DNA from: JBFHIJ01 sp963678775
Lineage (GTDB): Bacteria > Bacteroidota > Ignavibacteria > Kapaibacteriales > UBA2268
Direction: 5' to 3'
NCBI GenBank assembly: GCA_963678775.2
Contig: CAXXGR010000007.1
Span: 558,001 to 622,000 of the forward strand
Length of the DNA: 64,000 bases
Shown here: in pieces, positions 33,631 through 42,714 of the stretch
Layout of the letters: each line of letters starts with the position of its first letter
Numbering within the stretch: the stretch's first letter is position 1
Made by a program: the position numbers and the translations under genes
Notes under the pieces: generated by a model
The model's input: the letters and a program-made list of their open reading frames with translations, nothing else
The model's database searches: none
What the model was told of the DNA's origin: nothing

Positions 33631-34065
33631 ATGAAGCAATACAAATTTACAATCCGTGGTAATAACTACGACGTTGAAATCCAGAATATCGAAGATGATA
33701 TTGCAACTTTAGAGGTAAATGGTACAACTTACGAAGTAGCAATTCACAGAGAGAAAAAAGTTTCAAAAACTCCTAAGTTGGTTAGAGCAAGAACTGCTCC
33801 TACTAATGATTCTCTTTCCAGAACTAGTAACCCTGGTGGTGCCAAAGGTACAGGTCAGTTGAAAGCTCCATTACCTGGGCTAATTTTAGCTCTTAAAGTT
33901 AAAGAAGGTGATGAAGTCCAAGTTGGACAAACAGTGTTGATCATGGAAGCTATGAAAATGGAAAATGAAATCAAAGCTGATAGAGCCGGTAAAGTAACTT
34001 CTTTAAAAGTAAGCTTAGAGCAGTCAGTTCTTGAAGGTGATGTTCTAATGGAAATCGGGGGCTAA
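33631..34065 (+). CDS. mmdC: Biotin carboxyl carrier subunit of the decarboxylase
   Basis: A 144-residue biotinyl protein. The N-terminal beta-rich segment (1-50, MKQYKFTIRGNNYDVEIQNI) is followed by a proline/serine-containing linker (about 50-78) and a C-terminal biotinyl domain with the lysine attachment motif EAMKMENEI near residue 110 and GQLKAPLPGLILALKVKEGD. It shuttles carboxyl groups from the alpha to the beta subunit. It sits between the OadG-like gene and the beta-subunit gene with gaps of 13 and 6 bp. Confidence 0.95.
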   Translation: MKQYKFTIRGNNYDVEIQNIEDDIATLEVNGTTYEVAIHREKKVSKTPKLVRARTAPTNDSLSRTSNPGGAKGTGQLKAPLPGLILALKVKEGDEVQVGQTVLIMEAMKMENEIKADRAGKVTSLKVSLEQSVLEGDVLMEIGG

Positions 34066-34071
34066 TCTGAC

Positions 34072-35214
34072 ATGGAAGGTTTAATGCAATTCTGGAGATT
34101 CTCCGGATTTTACAATATGGAATGGGGTCACGTTGTAATGATCATAGTTGGGTTAGTGTTTATTACATTAGCTATCGTAAAAGACTATGAACCATTACTT
34201 TTAGTGCCTATTGGTTTTGGTATTTTGATGGGTAACATTCCTTTTGTTGAGAATATAGGCTTACAGCTAGGTATCTACGAAAGTGGTAGTGTTTTGAACT
34301 ACCTGTATATGGGGGTAACGAAAGGTATTTATCCTCCTCTAATTTTCTTAGGTATAGGAGCGATGACAGACTTTTCTGCCTTGCTATCCAATCCTAAACT
34401 TATGTTACTGGGTGCAGCTGCTCAGGTAGGTATTTTCTTAACATTTATGGCTGCTTTAGCGCTTGGTTTTTCTGTAGATGAAGCTGCTGCAATTGGTATT
34501 ATCGGCGGTGCTGATGGTCCTACTGCTATCTTTATTTCTTCAAAACTTGCACCACATTTGATTGGTTCTATTGCAATTGCTGCATATTCATATATGGCTC
34601 TTGTTCCGGTTATTCAACCGCCAATCATCAAACTTCTTTGCTCTAAAAAAGAAAGACTTATAAAAATGAAACCACCACGTGCGGTTTCTAAAGTTGAAAA
34701 AATAGTATTCCCAATCTTTGGTATGGTATTAACTACTTTTATTTCACCGGGCGCATTACCACTACTTGGTATGTTGTTCTTTGGTAACTTACTGAAAGAA
34801 TCTGGTGTAACTAAAAGACTTGCGGATACTGCTAGTAAACAAATGATTGATTCAGTTACAATTTTGCTTGGAGTTACGGTAGGTGCATCAACTCAAGCAA
34901 CTACATTTTTAACACCTGACTCTATAATGATTTTTGTACTTGGTGCAGTATCATTTATGATAGCAACTGCCGGAGGGCTTTTGTTTGCAAAATTTATGAA
35001 TTTGTTCTTGAAAGATGGAAACAAATTGAATCCAATGATTGGCGCTGCAGGTGTTTCTGCGGTTCCTGATAGTGCTCGTGTGGTACATTCATTAGGACAA
35101 GAATATGATTCTTCTAACTATCTACTTATGCACGCTATGGCTCCTAACGTTGCCGGTGTAATTGGTTCTGCAGTAGCTGCAGGTATCCTGCTTAGTTTCT
35201 TACTAGGTGCATAG
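34072..35214 (+). CDS. mmdB: Sodium-pumping decarboxylase beta subunit (OadB/MmdB family)
   Basis: A 380-residue polytopic membrane protein with about ten hydrophobic segments and the OadB hallmarks: YPPLIFLGIGAMTDFSALL with the sodium-site Asp, GIIGGADGPTAIF with the second conserved Asp, AAYSYMALVPVIQPPIIKLL and GAAGVSAVPDSARVVHSLGQ. It decarboxylates carboxybiotin and exports sodium ions. It is the last gene of a four-gene operon closed by a terminator at 35250. The operon couples free energy of (probably) methylmalonyl-CoA decarboxylation to a sodium gradient; oxaloacetate or glutaconyl-CoA as substrate is less likely given the alpha-subunit type. Confidence 0.94.
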   Translation: MEGLMQFWRFSGFYNMEWGHVVMIIVGLVFITLAIVKDYEPLLLVPIGFGILMGNIPFVENIGLQLGIYESGSVLNYLYMGVTKGIYPPLIFLGIGAMTDFSALLSNPKLMLLGAAAQVGIFLTFMAALALGFSVDEAAAIGIIGGADGPTAIFISSKLAPHLIGSIAIAAYSYMALVPVIQPPIIKLLCSKKERLIKMKPPRAVSKVEKIVFPIFGMVLTTFISPGALPLLGMLFFGNLLKESGVTKRLADTASKQMIDSVTILLGVTVGASTQATTFLTPDSIMIFVLGAVSFMIATAGGLLFAKFMNLFLKDGNKLNPMIGAAGVSAVPDSARVVHSLGQEYDSSNYLLMHAMAPNVAGVIGSAVAAGILLSFLLGA

Positions 35215-35249
35215 TCTATAGTTTTGTTATAGGATTAAGATAAAATATA

Positions 35250-35288
35250 AAAACTGCCTCAAAATCTCCAAGATATTGAGGCAGTTTT
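35250..35288. terminator. Terminator of the decarboxylase operon
   Basis: AAAACTGCCTCA pairs with TGAGGCAGTTTT over a partly paired inner loop, with T and A runs on the two sides. It lies between mmdB and the convergent nth gene and can serve both. Confidence 0.85.
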
Positions 35289-35307
35289 TAAATATAATCT
35301 TCCTGAT

Positions 35308-35940
35308 TTAAATTCCTATCTTTTTACATTCTTCTGAAACTACACACTTATCACATTTAGCCTTTCTAACACAAACTTTTCTACCATGATTAATAAAATA
35401 ATGAGTAAATGTTACCCATAGATTTTTATCTATAAATTTCATCAGTTCGAATTCAATTTTTACAGCATCTTTGGTAGCAACAAATCCCATTCTGTTGCTT
35501 AGGCGAATAACGTGAGTATCAACAACTATTCCAGGTGTATCAAAACAATGCCCGAGGAGAACGTTTGCTGTCTTTCTGCCCACTCCCGGGAGTTTCAGCA
35601 AGTTTTCCATTGTATTAGGTACATTCCCTCCATACTCGTTAATAATCGTATTACAGGCGCCTACTATGTTTTTAGATTTAGCTCTGAAAAATCCGGTAGA
35701 ATAAATGTCCTTTTCTAACTCTTCTATTGGTACTTTGAGATAGTCATCGGGAGTTAGATATTTTGCAAAAAGATCTTTAGTTACTATATTTACTCTGGCA
35801 TCTGTGCATTGGGCTGAAAGTATAGTCGCAACTAACAGCTCAAATGGATTGCTGAAGTCCAATTGAATTTTTACATCAGGATACTCTTTTGCTAATCTAT
35901 TTATAATAAAAGACATTCGTTGCTTTTTACTGCGTATCAT
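35308..35940 (-). CDS. nth: Endonuclease III
   Basis: The start is set at ATG 35940 (MIRSKKQRMSFIINRLAKEY), which overlaps the glycosyltransferase stop by 14 bp; the longer frame from 35982 adds residues unlike any Nth. The 210-residue product has the helix-hairpin-helix LLKLPGVGRKTANVLLGHC with the catalytic Lys and the catalytic Asp in IVVDTHVIRL, so it is a bifunctional DNA glycosylase/AP lyase for oxidised pyrimidines. The iron-sulfur loop is CVRKAKCDKC followed by VVSEEC, that is C-x5-C-x2-C-x5-C; the usual first spacing is six residues. It is probably co-expressed with the upstream glycosyltransferase gene. Confidence 0.95.
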   Translation of the reverse strand: MIRSKKQRMSFIINRLAKEYPDVKIQLDFSNPFELLVATILSAQCTDARVNIVTKDLFAKYLTPDDYLKVPIEELEKDIYSTGFFRAKSKNIVGACNTIINEYGGNVPNTMENLLKLPGVGRKTANVLLGHCFDTPGIVVDTHVIRLSNRMGFVATKDAVKIEFELMKFIDKNLWVTFTHYFINHGRKVCVRKAKCDKCVVSEECKKIGI

Positions 35941-36586
35941 GTTTAACACCAATCTGATTACAAATACTATCAGGAGACTCACGGTTATATATATACGTCT
36001 CCAAAGAAGTTTTACCTATTAGATGATTAGCATCTTTTATTCTCTGATAAAACTCATAATCACAGCCAAATTTATTATGGAAACCACCAATGCTGTTAAA
36101 GAGTTCAGTGCGTACGAAAAAAGTACCATTTATATAACATTCATTTAAGTGAATTGATTGCGTTGGCTGGTTACAGTCTGGGACGAAAGGATTTCCAATA
36201 ATTCTCACCCCGCCATATAGCAAATCCAAACTTGGATTCTGGAAAATAATTTTCTTTCTAAGTTCTAGATGCTGAGGGTGATATAAATCATCATCATCCA
36301 GAAAAGTAACATAAAAACCTGATGCTATACTGGCTCCTAAATTCTTAGAAAGATATGGTCCGGTGTTAAATTTAAAAATATATTTGAATCTATTATCGTT
36401 TCTTACTATATAGTCTATGTTAGAAATGGCAGGAGAGTAAGAACCATCATCGATTATGATGCACTCCCAGTCTGTTTCAGATTGTAGTAGCAATGATTCT
36501 ATTGCTTTAGCTAAACAATTACTTCTGTTATACGTAGATATAATAACAGAAAATAGAGGTTTTTTATTTATAGAAATATTTTTCAT
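35927..36586 (-). CDS. Family 2 glycosyltransferase
   Basis: A 219-residue GT-A fold glycosyltransferase. It has the nucleotide-binding start FSVIISTYNRSNCLAKAIES, WECIIIDDGSYS, and the metal-binding FLDDDDLYHPQHLELR (DxD). The later GGVRIIGNPF and ECYINGTFFVRTELFNSIGG are typical of family 2 enzymes that build surface polysaccharides or protein glycans. The C-terminus is short and there is no membrane segment. Sugar and acceptor cannot be told. It stands alone, followed by nth with a 14-bp overlap; no polysaccharide locus is adjacent. Confidence 0.9.
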   Translation of the reverse strand: MKNISINKKPLFSVIISTYNRSNCLAKAIESLLLQSETDWECIIIDDGSYSPAISNIDYIVRNDNRFKYIFKFNTGPYLSKNLGASIASGFYVTFLDDDDLYHPQHLELRKKIIFQNPSLDLLYGGVRIIGNPFVPDCNQPTQSIHLNECYINGTFFVRTELFNSIGGFHNKFGCDYEFYQRIKDANHLIGKTSLETYIYNRESPDSICNQIGVKHDTQ

Positions 36587-36601
36587 TACTAAGATTTGAA
36601 T

Positions 36602-37696
36602 ATGAATGATATAGCAAAAATATTAATAGTTGACGACTTACCCAAAAATCTTATGATGCTTGGAGCATATTTAAAAGCCGAAGGATTTGAAGTTGATATC
36701 ATTGACGACTCCGAAAAAGTTATAGAGTATTTAGAGAATCATAATATCGACCTTTTATTGTTAGATGTTATGATGCCAAAAATAAATGGTTTTGAACTTT
36801 GTAAGATGATTAAAGATAAGGATAATATTAAAGATATTCCTATTATTTTCTTGACAGCACTTACTGATTCTGAAAATATTATCAAAGCATTTGAAGTTGG
36901 TGGTGTAGATTATCTCAAGAAGCCATTTCAAATAACTGAGTTAATGGCAAGAGTAAAAACTCAAATAGACAATAAGAAATATAGGGAAAGACTTGAACAT
37001 CTGAATGCTACAAAAGATAAGTTCTTCTCCATTTTAGCTCATGATTTGAAAAATCCTATATCATCGATAAAAAGTTCTGTGGATATCATGAGTCGAGATT
37101 ACCATGAATTTACTGATATTGAAAGAATGTCGTATTTAGAAAGTTTGAAGGATACTACTGAAAATGTTTTTGATTTACTTCAAAACTTGTTGGCTTGGTC
37201 ACGTACGCAGACGAACAGAATTGAATTTAATCCTGAAATATTTGATTTGCGATTAGTGGTTGAAAACATCACTTCGTTGCTTTTCCAGCAAGCCAACTTA
37301 AAATCTATTACACTGGAACATTCTATAGATGATGAGACAGAAGTCTTTGCTGATGTAAATATGATTGCAACCGTAATTAGAAATTTAATTTCTAACTCTA
37401 TAAAATTTACTCCTGAAAGAGGGAAAATAAAGATATATAGTCAAAATAATGAAGATGACAGCATAAGTATATACGTTGAAGATAATGGCGTTGGAATTGA
37501 TGAAAATAAAATACCAAAACTATTTTCTATCGCTTCAAACTATTCTACTCTAGGTACAAATTCAGAAAAGGGAACTGGTTTGGGGCTTATTTTATGCAAA
37601 GAATTTATTGATAAAAACGATGGAACTATACAGGTAACAAGCCAAGAGAATAAAGGGACAACTTTTATACTTAATTTGCCTACTAAAATTATGTAA
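36602..37696 (+). CDS. Response regulator receiver-histidine kinase hybrid (REC-HisKA-HATPase)
   Basis: The start is set at ATG 36602 (MNDIAKILIVDDLPKNLM); a TTG two codons earlier is possible. The 364-residue product has REC first (phospho-Asp in LLLDVMMPKINGFE; Lys in YLKKPFQITEL), a short linker, HisKA with the phospho-His near residue 146 in FFSILAHDLKNPISS, and HATPase_c (NLISNSIKFTPERG, DNGVGID, GTGLGLILC). It is close in plan and sequence to the protein encoded at 4705-5886, so the two are probably paralogues. It has no sensor domain or membrane segment. No partner regulator or sensor gene is adjacent; rsmG follows after 59 bp. Confidence 0.92.
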   Translation: MNDIAKILIVDDLPKNLMMLGAYLKAEGFEVDIIDDSEKVIEYLENHNIDLLLLDVMMPKINGFELCKMIKDKDNIKDIPIIFLTALTDSENIIKAFEVGGVDYLKKPFQITELMARVKTQIDNKKYRERLEHLNATKDKFFSILAHDLKNPISSIKSSVDIMSRDYHEFTDIERMSYLESLKDTTENVFDLLQNLLAWSRTQTNRIEFNPEIFDLRLVVENITSLLFQQANLKSITLEHSIDDETEVFADVNMIATVIRNLISNSIKFTPERGKIKIYSQNNEDDSISIYVEDNGVGIDENKIPKLFSIASNYSTLGTNSEKGTGLGLILCKEFIDKNDGTIQVTSQENKGTTFILNLPTKIM

Positions 37697-37755
37697 ATGG
37701 CAAAAAAAATCATTATCTTGCTGTTTATATATAGACACTTTAAATTGGGAAGGAT

Positions 37756-38418
37756 ATGGATTTTGTTGAATTTTGGACGCTATGCTCGGCAAATGAAATT
37801 GTATTAGATTTAGACCAAATTGAAACATTCAAACGCTTTCACAAAGAGCTACTATATTGGAATGAAAAAGTAAATCTAATTTCCAGAAAAGACATGGAAA
37901 ATGTGATAGAAAGGCATCTTATTCATTCGCTTACTATCCTAAAGTATTTAAAAATAGACGATAAAGCAAGGGTATTAGATATAGGTACCGGTGGGGGATT
38001 TCCAGGTATTCCGCTTTCGATAGCACAGCCTAAAGCGCATTTCTTATTAGCAGATTCTATTGCAAAAAAAATTAAGCTAACTGATATGTTTGTTAAACAT
38101 ACCGGAAATCGACTCGTAAAGACTTTTTCAGGTCGAGTAGAAAATTTAGTTAATGACAAGAATTATTTGAATCATTTTGATATAATTACTGCCAGAGCAG
38201 TGTCAAAGACTTATAATTTAATAGAATTTTCCGAAAAGCTATTGAAAAAAGGAGGGCAGTATTATCTGCTCAAAGGTGGTGACTTGACCGAAGAAATTGA
38301 AATGACAAAGGATTTATATCCTAAAGCTCAAATAAAAGAAATACCTATTGATTTCCGTGGTGTGGATTGGTTTAAAAATGAAGATAAGAAAATATTGGTT
38401 GTAAAAAATGTTAAATAA
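37756..38418 (+). CDS. rsmG: 16S rRNA (guanine527-N7)-methyltransferase RsmG
   Basis: A 220-residue RsmG. It has LLYWNEKVNLISRKDMENVI, RHLIHSLTIL, the SAM-binding motif I VLDIGTGGGFPGIPLSIA, DSIAKKIKLTDMF and the family element ITARAVSKTYNLIEFSEKLL. It methylates G527 in the 530 loop of 16S rRNA; loss gives low-level streptomycin resistance in other bacteria. Its end overlaps the start of the DUF4159 gene by 11 bp, so the three genes rsmG-DUF4159-DUF4175 are likely one transcript. Confidence 0.96.
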   Translation: MDFVEFWTLCSANEIVLDLDQIETFKRFHKELLYWNEKVNLISRKDMENVIERHLIHSLTILKYLKIDDKARVLDIGTGGGFPGIPLSIAQPKAHFLLADSIAKKIKLTDMFVKHTGNRLVKTFSGRVENLVNDKNYLNHFDIITARAVSKTYNLIEFSEKLLKKGGQYYLLKGGDLTEEIEMTKDLYPKAQIKEIPIDFRGVDWFKNEDKKILVVKNVK

Positions 38419-39079
38419 GATATTCAAGTATTTTATTGCTCTAGTGTTATGTTCTGCGGCATTGTTTAGTGTGGAGCAGGTATCAAGTGATTTCCAAATA
38501 GCCAGAGTAAAATATTCAGGGGGGGGAGATTGGTATAATGATCCTTCTGCTGAAGAAAATCTACTTGCTTATGTTAGAGCTAATACTAATATATCTGTGA
38601 ATCCTAAATACACTTTTGTAGAGTTAACCTCTCCCAAACTGTTTGAGTATCCTGTATTGTTTATTACAGGGCATGGGAATTTGAAGTTTACAGATGAAGA
38701 AGCAAAGAATCTGCATACTTATTTAGTTAACGGTGGATTTTTGTATATAGATGATGACTATGGATTAGATCCATATATTCGAAAAGAAATGAAGAAGGTA
38801 TTTGCAGATCAGGAATTTGTAGAGTTACCTTTTTCACATGGTATTTATCATTGCCATTATGATTTTCCTAATGGACCGCCTAAAACTCATGAACATGACG
38901 ATAAAAATCCACAAGGATTTGGAATGTTTCATGATGGCAGACTTTGTGTTTATTATACTTTTGAATCGAACCCTAGCGATGGGTGGGCTGATGAGAGAGT
39001 GCACAGTGATTCAGAAAAAGTTAGAGAAACGGCTTTAAAATTTGGGACAAATATAGTTGTCTGGGCATTAACTAAATAG
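38408..39079 (+). CDS. DUF4159 exported protein
   Basis: A 223-residue protein with a signal peptide (MLNKIFKYFIALVLCSAALF). The mature part is a single DUF4159 domain: DFQIARVKYSGGGDWYNDPS, LFITGHGNLKFTDEEAKNLH, GGFLYIDDDYGLDPYIRKEM, LPFSHGIYHCHYDFPNG and CVYYTFESNPSDGWADERVH. The GHG and DDDYG elements and the glutamine-amidotransferase/flavodoxin-like layout suggest a ThuA-like fold. Function is unknown, but DUF4159 genes often accompany DUF4175, MoxR and DUF58 genes, as the next gene here does. It overlaps rsmG by 11 bp. Confidence 0.88.
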   Translation: MLNKIFKYFIALVLCSAALFSVEQVSSDFQIARVKYSGGGDWYNDPSAEENLLAYVRANTNISVNPKYTFVELTSPKLFEYPVLFITGHGNLKFTDEEAKNLHTYLVNGGFLYIDDDYGLDPYIRKEMKKVFADQEFVELPFSHGIYHCHYDFPNGPPKTHEHDDKNPQGFGMFHDGRLCVYYTFESNPSDGWADERVHSDSEKVRETALKFGTNIVVWALTK

Positions 39080-39084
39080 ATAAT

Positions 39085-42000
39085 ATGGAAACATACAATA
39101 AACAAGACAAAATAATAAATAAAATAGATGCGACAAAAAGGTCGGAACTGATAAATATAACTATAAAGAATTTACTCTATGCTGCATCTGTGTCGGGTTT
39201 ATCTTTTATTGCTATAATCGCTCTTGAGTCATTACTTAATTCGAGCATAGCTACAAGAACAGCTTTTGTAAGTATATGGTTTGCTTTAAATTTTGTGCTC
39301 GTGATAGCTTCTCTTATTCCTACGTTCAGATATATTAAGGATACTAATAAGTCAGGAGTAGAAGCAATTGCCTTTAGAGTGGGAGAATACTATCCTGAAA
39401 TCAAAGACAGCCTTAGCAATGCAATTCAGTTAAGATATAATAATAGAATCGCTAATATTTTCTCAAATGAATTGATAGTCGCTTCTTACGAAGATGCAGT
39501 TAAAAAATCAGAGCAACGAAATTTTAGCGTAATTATTGACAAAAAATCTTTTAAAAAGTCCTTACTATTCTTTGTTTCTGTAGTTAGTATAACTTTGTTA
39601 TCTTTCGTAGCTATGGGATCTAATGCTCAATCCGCTTTAAACAGATTAGTTAATTACAATAAGTCGTTTGTGCCTCCTGCACCATTTTCATTATCGATTA
39701 CACCAACGGATGCAGATTTAGAGCGTGGAGATAGTATCAACGTTTCTATCAACTATACCGGTGAAATAAATCAAAAAGTATATTTGATGATAAAATATGA
39801 GAATGATAATAACTTTGAAAAAATAGAATTGAATAATAAAACTTCTAATTCATATACATATAAATTCAATGCTTTAAAGTATAATGTATACTGTTTTGCT
39901 TATGCTGAATGGTTTGATAATCCTGTTATCACAGATACTTGTAAGATAAATATCTATGAAAGACCTTATGTAAAAGCTTTTGAAGGAAGTATTTCATTCC
40001 CGCAATATACCGGGAAACGTGTTCAAAGTTTCGACCAGGAAGAAGGAGATATTTCTGCTCTGATTGGTAGTAAAGTTCTTATCTCTGCAACGACTGGCAA
40101 AGATATAACTAAAGCTAAAATACTATGGTTGTCTGATATTGAAAAAGATTCAGTTAGAATACAAGATACTGTTATCTATGAGATGGCTGTAAAGGGTAAC
40201 ACTGCTGATGGCGGTTTCAATATTAACTCATCAGGTTTATATAAAATATATGTGGAAGATGAAGACGGCTATACAAACTCCAACCCTATCGAATACACCG
40301 TAATCGCTACAGAAGATGAATATCCTGCGATTACTTTACTTCAACCAATTTCTGATATCAGAATTGGGGATAGTGGCCTGCTACCAATCAAAGTAGATAT
40401 AAATGATGATTACGGATTTTCAGGCTTAAAACTTTTCTACAAGCGTATAGAGTCCAGATACACAGAACCGGATCAGGATTTTTCAGCTCTTGATTTAGAT
40501 TTTAATAGACAAGATAATATGCAAAATGTATTCTATGTTTGGAACTTACATGATTTACATATATCTCCGGAAGATAGGTTCGAATTCTATTTAGAAGTAG
40601 CAGACAATGATATTATCAGAGGTCCCAAAAAAGCTAAAACTATACATCTGACTGTAAAACTTCCATCGCTAATGGAAGCTATGCAAGACGCCGAAAACGA
40701 GCAAAAACAAATAGAAGAAGAATTGAAGAAAGTACTTACAGAAGCGCAGAAAGTACAAAAAGATTTGGAAGAGTTTGACAGGAAAGTTCTTAAAGATAAA
40801 AAGAAAAACGAACTCAATTGGGAAGATAAAAAGAATCTTGAAAAAATTGCAAATAAGAAAAAAGATATAAACGAGAAGCTCGATAAAATTCAGGATAGAC
40901 TCCAAAAAGCTACTGATGAGATGCAAAAATCTAATATGCTTTCTGAAGAGACTATGCAAAAATATATGCAGTTGCAAGATTTGATGAGCAAAGTAGATAA
41001 TCAAGAATTTAGACAGATGCAACAGAATTTGCAGGATGCTCTTAAACAAATGGATAAAAAAGAAATCCAAAAAGCAATGGAAAATTATGAATTTAACGAA
41101 GAGCAATTTAATCAGAATATAGAAAGAACCATGAAAATGCTGAAAAGGATGCAAGCCGAACAAAAAGCGGACGCTATCCAAAAACAAGCAGAAAAAATGG
41201 CAGAGCAACAAGAAGAAATAAGCAAACAACTTGATAATGCAAATAAAAAACAAGCTAAAGAACTTGCAAAAAAACAGGAACAGCTTGCCAAAGATTTGGA
41301 GCGTTTACAGGAAGAACTCAAAAAATTAGAAGAAATGATGCAGGAATACCAGGAAGAGATGCCGATGGATGAGCTGCAACAGGCTATGGAAGAGTTGAAC
41401 CCCGAACAAACAAAAAAGGAAATGATGGATGCTGCGACTCAAATGAAGCAAAACCAGAAATCTTCAGCTCAAAAAAATCAAAAGTCAGCACAAAGTAAAA
41501 TGCAAAAGTTCTCCCAAAGTATGAAGAACATGAAAGAACAGCTCCAACAAGAAGATAATCAGGAAGCTATGAAGCAATTAGAAAAATCTATTTCTGATAT
41601 GATTGAAATATCAAAGAATCAGGAAGAGATTACTAAAAAAACTGAGAACTCTGATTATAATTCTAAATCATTGCCGCAAATTGCTCAGCAGCAAGAAAAA
41701 AATTCAAGAGCTTTGATGAATGTTGCTAATAACCTTTCTAAACTTGGCGAAAAGTCATTTTCTGTAACTCCTGAAATGGGACGAGAACTAGGCAATTCTA
41801 TGCAACAGATGAGTGAATCTATCTCTCAGCTTTCAGAAAGAAGAACACATTTTGCTAAAAGAGCTCAGGCATCTGCGATGACATCTCTTAATAATGCAAT
41901 CTCCCAAATGCAGGATATGCTTGGACAGATGAAAGAAAATGGTGGGGCGTGTAATAATCCCGGAGGAAGTGGCGAAGGTTCTCAACCTAAGCCAGGTGGA

Positions 42001-42564
42001 GGTTTTCAGCAACAATTGCAACAAATTGCAGCAGAACAGCAGATGATTAGCCAATCTATGAAACAGATGATGCAACAAGGTGGGCAAGGAATGTCGCCTC
42101 AGCAGCAGGCTCAGCACCAAAGACTTTCTGATAAACAAGGACAGAGTGCGCAGCAAATGCAGAAGCTTACCGATGAGCAAAAGCAATTTGGCAAAAAAGG
42201 TGAACGAAAAACTAATGGTGACTTGAATAAAATAACTAAAGATATGCAAGAAGTACTTAAAGATATGCAATCAGGTAAAATTGATCAAGAAACAATAAAA
42301 AAACAAGATAAGATAGTATCTAGGTTATTAGATGCTACTAGATCAATAAATGATAGAGATTTTGAGAAGCAGAGAGAATCTGAAGAAGGCAAAAGTAGAT
42401 TTTTAGTTTCTCCTTCGGAAGTAGATTTACAAACGCAGGAAGGTAAATCAAGACTGTTCAGAGAAATTCTACGTGCTTCAAAAAATACTTATACCAAGGA
42501 CTACCAAAATATTATTTACAAGTATTTTAAGAAGCTTGAAAATACAGAAGAAGTTCAAAAATAA
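39085..42564 (+). CDS. DUF4175-like large membrane protein with long glutamine/lysine-rich coiled coil
   Basis: A 1159-residue protein. Three membrane segments lie near residues 26-48, 55-78 and 153-172. A large domain of beta-sandwich character follows (about 185-530: SLSITPTDADLERGDSINVS, YVKAFEGSISFPQYTGKRVQ, EYPAITLLQPISDIRIGDSG). A very long highly charged region rich in Gln, Glu, Lys and Met then runs from about 530 to 1110 and is predicted to be coiled coil, with a Gly/Gln/Met stretch near 955-1030. This layout is that of the DUF4175 family, large envelope proteins of Bacteroidota and Planctomycetes with no proven role. It starts 5 bp after the DUF4159 gene and is probably membrane-anchored, with the rod in the periplasm. 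Confidence 0.85.
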   Translation: METYNKQDKIINKIDATKRSELINITIKNLLYAASVSGLSFIAIIALESLLNSSIATRTAFVSIWFALNFVLVIASLIPTFRYIKDTNKSGVEAIAFRVGEYYPEIKDSLSNAIQLRYNNRIANIFSNELIVASYEDAVKKSEQRNFSVIIDKKSFKKSLLFFVSVVSITLLSFVAMGSNAQSALNRLVNYNKSFVPPAPFSLSITPTDADLERGDSINVSINYTGEINQKVYLMIKYENDNNFEKIELNNKTSNSYTYKFNALKYNVYCFAYAEWFDNPVITDTCKINIYERPYVKAFEGSISFPQYTGKRVQSFDQEEGDISALIGSKVLISATTGKDITKAKILWLSDIEKDSVRIQDTVIYEMAVKGNTADGGFNINSSGLYKIYVEDEDGYTNSNPIEYTVIATEDEYPAITLLQPISDIRIGDSGLLPIKVDINDDYGFSGLKLFYKRIESRYTEPDQDFSALDLDFNRQDNMQNVFYVWNLHDLHISPEDRFEFYLEVADNDIIRGPKKAKTIHLTVKLPSLMEAMQDAENEQKQIEEELKKVLTEAQKVQKDLEEFDRKVLKDKKKNELNWEDKKNLEKIANKKKDINEKLDKIQDRLQKATDEMQKSNMLSEETMQKYMQLQDLMSKVDNQEFRQMQQNLQDALKQMDKKEIQKAMENYEFNEEQFNQNIERTMKMLKRMQAEQKADAIQKQAEKMAEQQEEISKQLDNANKKQAKELAKKQEQLAKDLERLQEELKKLEEMMQEYQEEMPMDELQQAMEELNPEQTKKEMMDAATQMKQNQKSSAQKNQKSAQSKMQKFSQSMKNMKEQLQQEDNQEAMKQLEKSISDMIEISKNQEEITKKTENSDYNSKSLPQIAQQQEKNSRALMNVANNLSKLGEKSFSVTPEMGRELGNSMQQMSESISQLSERRTHFAKRAQASAMTSLNNAISQMQDMLGQMKENGGACNNPGGSGEGSQPKPGGGFQQQLQQIAAEQQMISQSMKQMMQQGGQGMSPQQQAQHQRLSDKQGQSAQQMQKLTDEQKQFGKKGERKTNGDLNKITKDMQEVLKDMQSGKIDQETIKKQDKIVSRLLDATRSINDRDFEKQRESEEGKSRFLVSPSEVDLQTQEGKSRLFREILRASKNTYTKDYQNIIYKYFKKLENTEEVQK

Positions 42565-42666
42565 TGATGAACCGTATTTATTATTATAAGATATAATATT
42601 GCTAAGCTGAGTTTATGTAGTGCTGATTTATCTTGCTAACTATGTGATAAACTGTAATTAAAGTAT

Positions 42667-42695
42667 AAAAAAAGTGGGTTAAATTCAAACCCATT
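42667..42695 (-). terminator. Terminator of the mscS string
   Basis: On the minus strand TGGGTT and AACCCA pair around a 7-base loop and are followed by CTTTTTTT, 20 bp downstream of the mscS stop. Confidence 0.8.
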
Positions 42696-42714
42696 ACAAT
42701 GAATAGAAGTTTAA

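Noticed and set aside
40669..41253. 194-codon open frame on the minus strand opposite the DUF4175 gene
   Set aside because: It is antisense to the Gln/Lys-rich coiled coil; its Phe/Leu/His-rich product is the expected shadow of such codons.
41833..42270. 145-codon minus-strand frame in the same gene
   Set aside because: Shadow of low-complexity sequence, with no ribosome site or family resemblance.
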